Shown in pieces: positions 44,793 to 56,306 of a stretch of 64,000 nt of DNA. The stretch spans positions 248,001 to 312,000 of the forward strand of contig JABANP010000001.1 in assembly GCA_013115135.1 (NCBI GenBank), given 5' to 3'. The stretch's first letter is position 1. Each line of letters begins with the position of its first letter. The notes below the pieces were generated by a model that was not told where the DNA came from, made no database searches, and saw only the letters and a list, made by a program, of their open reading frames with translations. The DNA is from Perkinsus olseni (taxonomy: Eukaryota; Perkinsozoa; Perkinsida; Perkinsidae). The position numbers and the translations under genes are program-made.

Positions 44793-47700
44793 CTAAAATC
44801 TCAACATACTGTTACGCAGCAAATGCCAACCGAAGGAGCCAGCTCTGAGAAAAGTGTCATAAAAAATGAGCGGAGCGATGCACGTAATCGTAGGCTTTTC
44901 GGTCACCTGCTGTTCTTCCTCCAATCAGCTATCTCGAATGACCTCAAGAATTGATCGTAGTTTATCCACATTTTCTGATCCAGTTGCTCCGGTTGTGGTT
45001 GGTCCAACACCATAGGAGCGGACGTACTCGCACCCGGTGGCAGCATCAGGCGGGCCGAGGAACGGGTCCGCGAACGCTCTGACAGAAAAATGTGATATCA
45101 TATTTGAATGCACCTAGTCCTATTTAGCCCCGTCACGTGCATGCTTATAGTAACCATTGGTGTGGTATCACGTATAGGTCTTTATTTTAGTGTGGTATCC
45201 TCTCTCACTGAGTATATTCTCTATACCACTTTTCACGAACATCTCAATTCAAGACACCTTCTTAAGGAAGGGGAGAATCGCCAGCGTAGGTGAACACCCG
45301 TCCCTTCTACGAGAGAACGCCATAGAGAGCGCGATCTCAGCTCACCCCTGAGCATTTCCAAAGCACTGTTGGTGTTGGAAGCTGATAGGGCCCCCAGCGT
45401 GGGACGCCTGGCCTGCCCAGCCGGTGGCTCCTCATCCACGGACTTCATGTCTTGGTCGGACGATGATGCTGATCCAATCCACAATGTTCTTCGAGGTGAA
45501 GCTACCATCACCCACCATCAGTGAACTCTTCGTCTGCGTCCACAGTCCAGTCAAAATGGTCCAACGCAGCGTCGATCTGCAACCTGACGATAATACTGTC
45601 GCACCACCCTCCACCCTCTCCCCTTATTACTTTGTCAGTCTCCATTCAGGATCCAAGGCTTGGTTAAGAGCCGTAAATGCCTTCCGGAAATTCCTCTTCG
45701 AAATCTCTCCACAGTTTTGTGGATCCAGCCGCGCACACGCGCACTTGAACGCGTTCCGGTGGAAGTAGGTTGCCGCGCAGCTATGTTCCATGATCTTCTG
45801 AGCCATCACCCGGCCAGCCTCCGTACCATCGACGTGCAGGGTGGCCATGAAGCGGAACAAGGATACGTAACCGCTGTTGGTTGAGCTGACCAGGCGAGCT
45901 CCTCGGCCGGCCGAATGGCCGTTGCTGGTGGCGCTGCAAGATTCCATCATGCGAGCAGTAAGCTCGAGGAAGTTGCGCGATGGTAGTTCGGTGATACCCA
46001 AAGAGGGAAGCTCCGCGGTCAATGCGTTGACGAAGTCTGCGGAAGTAAATGACGGTGGTGGTGTGCTGATGGATGATAGACTGACCTTCATTAGAGACCG
46101 CGCCGGGAATCTTCTTCTTTGCGGGAGCTTCTATTTTTTCTTCGAAGAATCGCTGAAACATACCAAAACTTGCAAACTTTCGAACGCCATCATCGAAAGC
46201 GACGCAGTGACAAACTACTGGAGACGGTAGTTGACAGACGAAGGCTCCAAGGATTTCAACTTGATCTAACCGACCTCGCCCAAGATCGAGAGATGGACCA
46301 CCAGCGAAGCCCGGATTCCTAGAGTTCACCACGGTCCCCCAGAATTTTCCAACCTGAGTGTCATTATCGTATTTCTGTTCGATGGAATCCCGCAGTCTCG
46401 GAAGGAAGTCCATAATCTTCTCAAGCATCTCCTCCTCATTGGCCGACGGTAAGGTCTGCGCAGTCGAAAAGACGGGTTCGTGTAGATCCTGAGACGACGG
46501 AGCGATGCAAAAAATAATACCCATTTTCTAGTACCCATCGGGCTCGATAGAACTCGCCGCAAGCACACACGAACTGGCGAGCGTCCACCAGGCCAGCACG
46601 ACGGCGCTCAGGGGTGGAACACTCAATGAGGGCTTGCCAGACAAGTTGGATCTGAAAAGAGTGAAACATGAACTATTTCCCTAGCGGAGCGATGAAATCC
46701 GTACATGCGTGATTGTCAAGTCTGGACAGTTGTCGCGGAGGGACCGTTCGAACTGCTCGTAGTTTATAAGGTTCTCGCCGGGTTCCCTGAGATGATGAAG
46801 CCTAGATGGACCCACCCTTCATAGTCAGCGTTGAGAAATCGCAAGATAGCAAGATTTCCTCTTACCCAGTGAGCAGGTCTTGTTGTATTGCCATATCAGC
46901 ATTGAGAATATCCATAAAGAACCCAAGAACGACTGATGCCAGCCATGAATCGAAGGGGCCTACAGTGAGGAGTGGTACGAAATCGAGCAGGCGGCCAATC
47001 CTGGGGATGCTGTTTCTTCAGTGGAAAAGCGTCTAGCTGGACAGCCCCCATAACCAGGCAGAGATCCCCCACCTATTACCACTCTCGTCTCGAAGACTAG
47101 CTCTGAACCTATTGAGGAAGTCCAGGTAGTCCACAGTACCGTCATCCTCCTCTTCAATATCCAGCTGCACGAAGAGGGTCCTCCAAGGGAACTGATGCCC
47201 AACTACTTGAGCGCAGGCCTGACGAGATCGAATCACAAAATGGCACTTCGATACCACACCCCGCCATTATCACATCTTCCCAATCGGCAAGATCAACCCT
47301 CATGGTTTTATCCTCATCCCGCGTCCATAAGTTAGTCCACAGATGTCTCTTGTTTTGCACAATCAAAGACATGGCGTACTCCGAGACCTTCTCTTCGATA
47401 TGCAGCCACTTGGTGCTGCTGTTCATGTCAGTCGGCATCCGCGCCGATTCTGTCTCTCTGGCGATGTACTGTCGTACGTCTTGACTAGCATTCTTGTGCT
47501 GACCAAAGGAAGATGGAAATTGAGAGCGCTCGAACGGTGACACTGGGACTAACCTTGGAGTAAACATCTTGTATGACGGAGAGAGGAGGGCTCCAATGCT
47601 CGAACAAGTTACGAGAATACTGTATCTCAGGGAAGAGTTCCGTGGTGAAGATCAGAAGACCTAAAACGGGAAACTACGGGGTCGGGTTAGCTGGGCGATG

Positions 47701-50700
47701 CCAGGCAGACTTCTCCATCACAATAGCTGATTGAAGTGTCGAGTGATCAGAGTTCGTTGGGATTCTCTCACAACCCTCAAAGAAGCACTACAACTGCTCT
47801 GGGTCAACAATCACTGAGAGTAATGAGATTGTTGGTATATCAGCGATACCGATACTAAAGAACATAGTCCCAGCGATTCCAAGGGCAGGACACAGGTTAT
47901 GTTCAAGAAAGACGTGTAGACGAGGGGACCAATGGAGAGAAGAAAATTGCAATGGTGAGACTGCTGGCAGGGTCAACAACCATTCGATATACAGGCTATA
48001 ACGAGAAGAATGCAAGATGCAGAGATGAAACCACTATGCCAAGCGGTGAGAGCAGCCGGAGCTGCTACTACAACTGATGCCCTTAGCAGCACCCAGCACT
48101 TCGTCTTTGCTTCGATACCTCGACCACCGTTCTCGCGCTCAGTGGCACAGTGGCCCGACTATTGCATGTTTTACGTTACGAACTTTCTTCTCAGTCACAC
48201 CGTTTAGCCCAGTTCGACAATGTCCATTGTCCATACACGTGCCCCTCTAGAAGGAGACGCGTGATCCCAGTACTACCTCCATAGTTCTGAGAGGTTCCAC
48301 AATAGTTACTCGCCGAGAAAATGGTGATGAGCTTATGCTTGTGATGGAAGGAGAACCCTCTCTGCATGGCCGGCAGTTGATGGCTCCTACAACCAAGGAT
48401 TAGGAGCAGACAGCAACCCTCTGGTCATACTACCGGATGACGGTGTGGATGTTGTTCCGGTCACAGAACAGCTCGGTGTCATCGGGGTAGAACGGAGTAC
48501 CTCTTCCCTTCGTGTCACCAATTTCCCTGCGAACGAGAGACCCTTCATCCTCATCACAACGAGCCCTCGAAATGGTGAGCACCGCAGCAACAACTACCGA
48601 GTCCATTCCGACCAACAAATTTGCAGCAAGCATCGCGCTTTGTCGAGTTTAGGACCCTTCACAAGGCGAGTAAGAATAGATAAGGGTAACGCCCACCACC
48701 CCTCTCATTATGACCTTGGATCGCTCCAAAGGATCTGATACATCCACTGTTCGAACACTCCTTGCGGTGAGCTCGGAATCCTCATGCGATTCGGGAGCTG
48801 ATGGAAGTACTTGAGCAGGACACACCTCCTCCCATCGTCATCCTGGCTGCTGCCGCCGCCGGCTTGTGACCCCATCGCCGCGGAGGAGCCCCTGAAATGG
48901 AGAAACGGTCGGCGAGGGAATCAAACCAACGGCCTTTCTCGAGGAAACTCGCGGGCTCAACGATACTGGGTATAGACACTACTCTTACGAGAATAAGGAA
49001 GCGAATGCTCCGGTGGGTCTTTGAGTGCTTATCGGCGAGCCCGTGCCCGGGTGCATCGGCAGACCACCATGAAGAACGATGAGGCGAGGCGATACGTAGG
49101 TCCAGATGTCTCCCGACGACCACTTGATCTGACCACCAGCAGTAGTAGTAGTGCTTGGATGCACTCGGAAGAGTACCGCCCCACTGTACCTCAGTATCGC
49201 CATTCTCATTGAGGCCTCGGACACCAACACGCTTATCGAACACTAGCCTCTCTTCGGACACCCCTCCCTGATACCAACCATTCTCTGCGCTCAGATTCTC
49301 GTCGTCATCGCTCGAGCTGCTGTCCGAGGTGTCCTCGCCCGAACATTCACGAAGCACTACGGGCACCTGTAGAGTACACATCCCGTGCCATCGACCGCTG
49401 TAACGTAAAGGCAAATGAGGCTAATTCTCATTGGGAGTACAGCGGCGAGCACCAGAGCATTTTATCCGTAGCCAATGATCTACTGACACAGCTGCGGGAA
49501 GAGATGGGTGCGCAGTGAGGGGAGAGTAGGTAGGCTACGCGGTACGCCTCCTCACTACCACTCTCCTATGCTGGCCGGGGACGTCCGTCACCGCTACTGG
49601 GGACGATCCAACTTTGAGCTGGACCAACATATGGGTTTGTTGGCAGCGATAGTATCCATCCCAGGAGTCGATCACGCATGACAGAGGCAGACTGTAGAAG
49701 ACCTGATGCGGGCGAGGTGTGGTACGAGCTTAGATACTCCTCGCGGGAGCGGCGTACCCTGAGGAAGTCCTTATGCATACGACCACCTTCCACTTGACCG
49801 AATTTATGTCTGAGTTCAGCAAGGAAGCCGTAGTTCAAGTTACAGTAGTCGTCCTCGTGGTTGCCACGGAGAATGTATACCTGCCGGGCGTGGGGATCGA
49901 ACCAGGAACCTTCTGATTACGACAAGAGGCCTACACTCTGTGGACATAGTAGCTTGAAGAGGAAGAGCAAGGTGAAGATCTCCAAAGCGTGGCCTCCCCG
50001 ATCAGCGATATCGCCGTTGAAAAGGTATCTATAACCCGCACAGGTTCGAGCCCTAGGGCCGACATTTAATATTTACTACACGTTATTTCTGTTCGGTACA
50101 CCATGCTTGAACAGCATCCACAAGACATCTTCCAGTTGACCATGGGTGTCTCCTACCACTACCAACCGACCGTCAGCTGGTACCGTTACCGATATAAGGG
50201 CGGTCTAAAAGACACCAGCCCGGAATCGAACCTGGATCGTCACTATGACAGCCTGCGAGCTCACCGGCGCCTCCATTTCGAGCAGCTCATACATTTTATC
50301 CAGAAGCCGTACCATCGCCTCAGGACTGCAAATCTGAGGAGCAAGACAGCGAACTCCATTCGGTCAGGCTACAGCGAGTTTTGTGGCGCGCGACATGTCA
50401 GCCCAGCTCACCTCCTCACAGTGACGATCAGCTACGATACAGTTGGTGCCCATCGCGACGTCCGCCACTCCACCCGAGTTCGTGAAGGGACAATTGGCGT
50501 GGAAGTCGGTGATGCTCTCCAGCATCTTCATGACCTACAACAGGTCCCCGGTTCGATCCTCAGCAACGGCATTTAATAACTCACTTGCGCACTAGTAGGG
50601 AAAGTGGAAGCCTGACCGGCTGCCGCGTCGGTGTCACATTGGAAGAAGAAGCGGTCCAGCAAGGGGCCCTCGCCGCTCTCCACCCGACTCCTCGTCCTCT

Positions 50701-51688
50701 CTGCAACATACAGCACGCACGTTCAGGACACCCTCGAGGAGGAGTTACCCACTCAAGGATTCGTGAACCGACCAGTGACGATAAAGCAGCCCAGATCGAG
50801 TTTTCTTCCACCACCCTTAGCATCCCCTCTACTCACGATACGCTCCCCTTCACTACCTCTCACGTGGGCCAGAGACTTGACACAGGGAGACACCGCCATC
50901 AAGTCAGACTCCGGGACCGAATCGAGCTGCTTCAGTACCTTACCCGACTAGCATGATACGACGTGAGGCCCTTATTGTAAGGCTACCTTCGAGGTGAAGA
51001 GACTGGCCTGCATCTGGAAGTTGAACTCGTCCATGATCTCACAGGCGTCCGCGGCTCCCAAATGACGTTGTTTCAAAAAGTCTTGTCCACCGTGAGTTGG
51101 AGAATCTCCCGGGACGGGACCCACTGAAGATGCGCCATCGCCCGACTGAGCGCCGGTGGTGGTGGGATTACACTGAGGGCTATCGCGGCCCTTCTGCTGG
51201 TGAGGGTGCCTCGACTCCGCAATACGCCTCATCCTCACTGGACTGACGTTCTCCAGTACCTCTCCCTCTTGATTCGGTTTCAAGACCTGTCTCGAAATTC
51301 TTCGCCGTGCGGGAGGAAAGATATCCCTCTTACCTTCACGTCGAAGGTGTTGTTATGAGCATTCACCTGGACGATCGTGCCGGGTACCCACTCCTTGGCG
51401 CCCCTCCAGCCCTTCTGTTCGACCTCAACAGCATCGTACAGGTCGAAGCCCAGGACGTTGATAGACTGAATACCAACACTAAGTGACCCCTCCCCGGGAG
51501 GGCCTCTCGCCATCCTCTAGTACCGATTGTCTTCTCTCAGGGCGCGAGAGGGAGTGTCGTAATGGCGACATGTCGGCTAAGTCCCCGGGGTAAAGAGGAT
51601 GATGGGCTGGCAGGTCGATGGTGATGCCTGCAGGTCCCCCTTCTCGAGGTCCAGTCCCATCTTGATACGCTCCACCAGCTGTACTCAT
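44793..51688 (-). CDS. PPEF-type Ser/Thr phosphatase with Tudor-like N-terminus and EF-hand-like C-terminus
   Basis: Very long minus-strand gene (start 51688). N-terminal part: a disordered leader, then [20 protein letters not shown] with [13 protein letters not shown], resembling a Tudor/agenet-like barrel. The PPP catalytic core is complete: [79 protein letters not shown] and [11 protein letters not shown]. These are all the metal and phosphate ligands, so activity is expected. EF-hand-like units follow ([48 protein letters not shown]), as in PPEF/PP7. The C-terminal end is either TGA near 44925 or TAG at 44793, depending on the last splice. More than 15 short introns, of which at least six belong to the repeat families. 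Confidence 0.85.
46652..46704 (-). repeat. family D intron in phosphatase gene
   Basis: 53-nt minus-strand intron; GCGGAGCGATG on the plus strand at 46684-46694 (antisense to the gene). Confidence 0.55.
49881..49934 (-). repeat. family C intron in phosphatase gene, best tRNA match
   Basis: 54-nt intron. In gene orientation it has a T-arm (GGTTCGATCC) preceded by a decayed anticodon arm with a seven-base loop TCGTAAT. GTA begins both the intron and the exon for YILRGNHE. Confidence 0.75.
50029..50079 (-). repeat. family C intron in phosphatase gene (antisense)
   Basis: 51-nt intron; tRNA-like AGGTTCGAGCC at 50042-50052 on the plus strand, opposite to the gene. Confidence 0.65.
50215..50264 (-). 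repeat. family C intron in phosphatase gene (sense)
   Basis: 50-nt intron with CCAGGTTCGATTCCGGG on the minus strand (50220-50235), a symmetrical T-arm. Confidence 0.7.
50369..50411 (-). repeat. family B intron in phosphatase gene (antisense)
   Basis: 43-nt intron; plus-strand GTTTTGTGGCGCGCGAC is the family B core opposite to the gene. Confidence 0.65.
50535..50584 (-). repeat. family C intron in phosphatase gene (antisense)
   Basis: 50-nt intron; plus-strand CCCCGGTTCGATCC at about 50546-50559. Confidence 0.65.
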
Positions 51689-51942
51689 ACTCAGATCAAG
51701 ACTGCCAACTCCTGAGTAGAGGTATTAACGACAACGCGACTCCTAGGTCATGCTAAGGGGACTCCCACCACACGCAGACGCTGGAGAGGTCCTATCAAGC
51801 CACACGGCGGTAAGGGCTCCCGATCGTGAGGGTGCAAAAAGAATATATTCTCGTACAACGCAAGATTTGATGAGCGAGTGTTATCGATCAGCATGGCGTA
51901 GCGAGATTTGAATTGCGTATGATAAGATCACAGGTTATCAAC

Positions 51943-52460
51943 ATGAATGCTGTTGGTAAAGGAGGTGGACGCGGTGGTAAAGGAGGGAAGGGGGTCGGCA
52001 AGGGAAAGGGTGGCGGTGTCCCTCCAGCTAAGAAGGGGTACGCGAGTGGCGTATCTTAGGTCGAAGCTTGCTTCTTAGGGGGACCTCCGTGGCGTGGCGG
52101 CAAGGGGCTGCCAATTACCAACGTTGTACCGGCACCACGGAAGCCTCTCAAGCCCAGCCTGCCCGAGGTCGACCTTTTCCTGGACAGTCAGGAGCCAGCC
52201 ACAGCTGAACAGCTAAGGAAGGAGGACAGGATGATAAGAAAACAAATGTACGGGAATCTTTATGGTACTACAGGGTGACCTATTATGCGAAGTGCAAGGA
52301 TCAACCTTAGATATGCCTCCAATGAGACGTGAGAGGATAGAGCCATTACAGAACGGCTTCAGGATGCTCCCGAGTCGACCCCGTGACGATGGAGACCTCA
52401 GCTCAGGAGACGAAACGGCTGCTTGTACTGCTGGGGGTCTACGGTCGCTCGACCCTTCCT
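51943..52460 (+). CDS. Gly/Lys-rich protein, unidentified
   Basis: Starts MNAVGKGGGRGGKGGKGVGK, an RGG/KGG-like basic Gly-rich leader typical of RNA-binding tails. A 43-nt intron (about 52038-52080) joins it to GPPWRGGKGLPITNVVPAP and a charged region, LPEVDLFLDSQEPA then RKEDRMIRKQMYG. Later exons were not resolved, so the end is approximate. No domain recognised. Confidence 0.45.
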
Positions 52461-52866
52461 CGCTTTGCTTAGTATGAGTGTTGTAGTACTAGTGGGAACC
52501 AGGACTTACAATGTGCCTCCGTACAGCCAGTCCCTGCATGCCGTTAGTCGCGTCGATTTCGGCTGGGCGCTTCAAAAACCAGCTTTAAATTCAACGAAAC
52601 GTATTCTCCCCGGTCGATGGACCAGCTGGGCATAAGGGTGTGATCCGACTGCTGTCGGCTGCCGCGTGTCGTTAGTGTAATTTTGAGAGTTGATCTGTGG
52701 GGTATACCGCTCACTGTGGAGGGTAACCGGACCTCACACTCCGCCGGAGTATCACAGCGCAGCAGATATACGGCCATTACACTCCGCCGCCAGTTGAAAA
52801 ATTTCCCGCGGTTCCGCATCATGCAGTCTGTAACGAAGAGATGGATCATGCGAAATTGAGACTGTT

Positions 52867-53436
52867 ATGCCACTCGGTACGCAAAAGATTCGAAGATCAC
52901 TAAGTCGGAAGATTCGTCCTTTGTTTGTGGAGTCTGTAGTAGGGACCGAAAATGGCGAGCAGCTAGGACTCGAGGCACTCTACTGGCTCAGTACTTTAAA
53001 GTACCCCGGCCTCAAGTCGGCGGGGCGGTCTAGTGGCCTCATTTTTGCATGCGGGATTTTATTCGTCATTGTAGACTGCTGTATCGGCATCCACCGACCA
53101 GCGAGCATCGTTTTGTCACTGGTGGATGGCGTGGTGGCCGCCAAAGGAGCCCGCTTAAAAGCCTCAGGACCAGTGTCGTGCTCAGGGGTGGACTATTATT
53201 TCTCAGATGTGCGGGTGGTCCCCGCCGTCCCAACCTGCCCAGAGGAAGCTCTCGGATACCTCCCTCTGCAGTTGAAGCCGCGACCCAGGCACCGACATCC
53301 GGCGATTGACCCTGGACGGAAACGGAGGTTCGGGGCGTTGAGGGAGGAGAAGAAGGAAAAACGGAAGGAAAACCGCAGAAGGAAGGAGAAGGAGAGAGCC
53401 AAGAAGAAGAAAGAAAGAGCGAAAAAGAAAAAGTAG
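52867..53436 (+). CDS. open frame with strongly basic C-terminus
   Basis: 189-residue continuous frame. The last 35 residues are Lys/Arg/Glu-rich (EEKKEKRKENRRRKEKER) and stop at 53434-53436, a typical end of nucleolar or ribosome-associated proteins. Upstream, an alternative frame (53049-53180) reads MRDFIRHCRLLYRHPP, with an LYR-like motif of mitochondrial assembly factors. The gene is therefore probably several exons in different frames. Only the basic C-terminal exon is well supported. Confidence 0.4.
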   Translation: MPLGTQKIRRSLSRKIRPLFVESVVGTENGEQLGLEALYWLSTLKYPGLKSAGRSSGLIFACGILFVIVDCCIGIHRPASIVLSLVDGVVAAKGARLKASGPVSCSGVDYYFSDVRVVPAVPTCPEEALGYLPLQLKPRPRHRHPAIDPGRKRRFGALREEKKEKRKENRRRKEKERAKKKKERAKKKK

Positions 53437-53770
53437 AAGGGACCATCATCATGGGAGGAGAATGCTAGCAGTGCTTTGAACAGTCTCCGTTGTAACCAGT
53501 GATACTCATAGAAATGTTTATATCCTTTGAAGTAGTGAGGGGGTCGGGTATCAGTAGTGTTAGTGGTAGACAGCGGGATCCCCACTATCGCCGCTGCTAC
53601 CCACTACTATTCGCTGCGATGCTATTACAGTATTACTATTACTCCACTGTTATCACCACCTCTCTCACTGTGGGAGTGGTAGTAATGATGGTGATAATAC
53701 ACCAGTAAACATAGTACTATTCTTGATGATTATCAGCAGTAGTATTGGTACTATCCTCGTCATCTGTCAG

Positions 53771-54446
53771 GAAGAAGTCTTCCAAGGCTAAGTCCGTGCC
53801 TGGAGGCTCCGGTGGAAATAAAGTCGCTGGTGATGGTACTGATAACATTAGGGAGGATGACGAGCAGTCCGGATCGGAGTTAGCTTCTTTAGCGTGGGCT
53901 CGCGTGCTCGAGTAGGGCGTCACTCGTATTGCATTTCTCAGTTCCTCCGGTTCCAGTAGCGATGACAGCAGCAACAACAGCTCGAAGGATGGCTCATCGG
54001 AGGACCAGGAATCGGATGATACTGTTTCGGAGTCGTCCTCGGAATCATCCCCGTCCAGCAGCAGTAGCAGTGAAGAAGAGAAGCAGACCAAAAGCGTTTA
54101 CGTGCCCAACGAGATCGCCGATTCTTACACGCAGACTTTACAGCCGCCAGAACTACCACCGCCCTTCGGCAACCTCCCTGGTATGCTCAATGTAAGTGAC
54201 GGTGCTCTGGATGCCTCCACGACCCCGTCGCGCTCCTTCTTCTCGCCGACGGATTGGCGATGATGTTATCAAATTTCATGATTGACTCGTTCGCTGCGGT
54301 ACGTTGGGCGATATCGAACTGAAGGGCGCTTCCTCTAGGAAGTGGAAAGGTAGGTTGCGGCTCGGTATTTTCCCTTCTCAGTTTCTTTCGAATATTTCGA
54401 CTTTCCGACCGCCTTCGTTACCATCTGGTCACGATTCCCGTGGTAG
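53771..54446 (+). CDS. Ser/Asp/Glu-rich protein, unidentified
   Basis: Exon 53771-53911 (KKSSKAKSVPGGSGGNK then acidic) joins across a 30-nt GT-AG intron to an exon running to about 54190, with a long Ser/Asp/Glu-rich stretch and then YVPNEIADSYTQTLQPPELP. After an intron the next exon reads GDIELKGASSRKWK, then VSFEYFDFPTAFVTIWSRFP with stop at 54446. An alternative acceptor reading leads to a His/Ser-rich end at 54576 with two Cys-x-x-Cys-like pairs. The acidic Ser run suggests CK2-type phosphorylation. The 5' end is unknown and no domain was recognised. The antisense frame (minus 53717-54091) is a shadow. Confidence 0.45.
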
Positions 54447-54576
54447 CAGCCATGAGCATCAGCATCATCAGCTTCATAGAGGCCTTCCCGCGCCAGCCGT
54501 TATTGACTTATCACAGCTGCGATGCACCTCCTGTGGAGAGAGGACAGCGCTGTGCACATGCTTGCATCAGTCGTAG

Positions 54577-56306
54577 TGTCCATCATGCCGTCAAGCGTTG
54601 CGTGATAGTTAGGCGGTGAGGTTCTCGGAAGGGGAATGGTTGGGCGCTTGAAGCAGCCCACCGGGCGTGCGTTCCTCGAGGACTGCATCCGTTCAATCTG
54701 ATAGTTCAACTGGCGTAGTTCAATCAGCGCCCTTCGCTCCCTTAATGAGATGCCCGAACTAGTTTTCTCCTCGCTGGGTGGAAGGAGAGGCTGAAGAGAT
54801 GCGGTAGGGTCAGGTGGGAGGGAAACATCGCTCTTGCATTCTCGACGATTGCGACGCGCTCAGCGCGTCCATGTAGTCAGCATGGCTGGAATTTCCGTCT
54901 TCCTCGTTGGTGGCGGTTGAACCTGGTTGAGTAGTACTGTGTATAACTGGTGCCGAAGGGGGCGCAGACTACCGAGTGCCGAAAGTCGAAATTGTGTTTA
55001 CAAGACCCTTGTGGTGACGGGAGATTTACGGGACGGGCTTAGCGTAGGAAACTGCGTTCCTAGGGCCACACGACTATTCCTGAGGCGCCATTGGAATCGT
55101 TTTTTACAGAGGAAGGTATCTAAATGGCCGTTGCACATCATGGCAGCTCGAGAGTTGATCGCAAAAAAATGTCTCCACGAGATCCCTTATTAACTGTATA
55201 TAAGCCCGCTCCTCTACCGTATGTATTGCTGTTGCCAACGTTCTCACTGGTGGATCGCCAATCTCAACGATGGCTCTCTTCTCCGTCTTCTCGAAGAGTA
55301 GCTCTCCGGGGTCGAGAACACGGATTTCTCCACGGGCAGTGACCACGTTCCGAGAGCAACGTTCTTTGGCTTGATGAACAGAGCCTATTTGACAGGCTGA
55401 ACTAATCCCCGTCAGAAAGGTACGCCGATGCTAGTCCAACTTAGCCGTACTGTCGGCGTTGGACTTTAAACTCACACACACCACGGGCCTGAGTGAGCCT
55501 ATCAAGTTTCGTAAGACATCCAAATGTAGAGGTGACTTTTCAACTGTGATGCGTGCGACATCTCCAAGTAGCTTCAAGAGACGTGTGGTCCACGAAGCAT
55601 TCATGGCTTTCCTCTTGATATTTCGCAGTCACCCTGATACTACAGTGTTTGAGAAGTCTCTCGACCAACCGAATCGGAAAACCGAATCTTCGCCGTCGTT
55701 GGCATGCTCCCAACCGAGGCTTGATAGCCTCGGCACCGCCTACTGGTGAAAATGCGAGATTTTGGGCACTTGCATGATTCCAAGTCTTTGAGAGAAAGTT
55801 CAGATCACTAGAGGCTGTGTCCTTATCTAACCTGCACTAAGCCGTTTTTACAACACGACAGAGGCTCCGCGGCGGACATGTACTGGGCTAACTCGAGTGG
55901 CCAGGGATTTGAGGGCGGAGGTGCTCTGTGTTCCTGCCTCTACCATCGTGATGACGGGTCGTCATTGACGACAGTGAAGAGACCCATCGACGGGATCTCA
56001 AAGACCATGCCAAAGCGTGCAACTGCAAGCAATTCTCCTAATTTGCATGCCACGGAGGAATCTCCTCCCGCAACTAGACTCAGGAGCCCACAGGGTCTGT
56101 AACGTGCTGTTGAGCCAAAGATGTTTCTCACAGGCTGTGAATGACAACTCGGAGGGAACTGAGCGTCAGCTACGCCAGTTTCCACGCTCTCACTTGGCAC
56201 GTCATCCGTTAGCGAGACACTCGTCCAAGAGTCCCACTGCAACACAAGACAGTTTATTTAACATTACTACAAGTACCATCTGAGGGAATTAAATCTGGTT
56301 TTCTTG
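54577..56306. other. unresolved region
   Basis: A minus-strand coding piece is likely at 55104-55346: GEIRVLDPGELLFEKTEKRA, then a frame-neutral 54-nt GT-AG intron, then LIRDLVETFFCDQ. It has no ATG of its own. The dispersed-repeat copy lies at 55430-55480. No other gene was supported. Confidence 0.35.
55430..55480 (-). repeat. dispersed repeat, copy 2 (inverted)
   Basis: Reverse complement of 36671-36720 with a few differences; similarity seems to continue weakly on the far side. Confidence 0.75.

Noticed and set aside
53717..54091. minus-strand Ser/Leu-rich ORF
   Set aside because: Antisense shadow of a plus-strand Ser/Asp/Glu-rich exon pair joined by a 30-nt intron.
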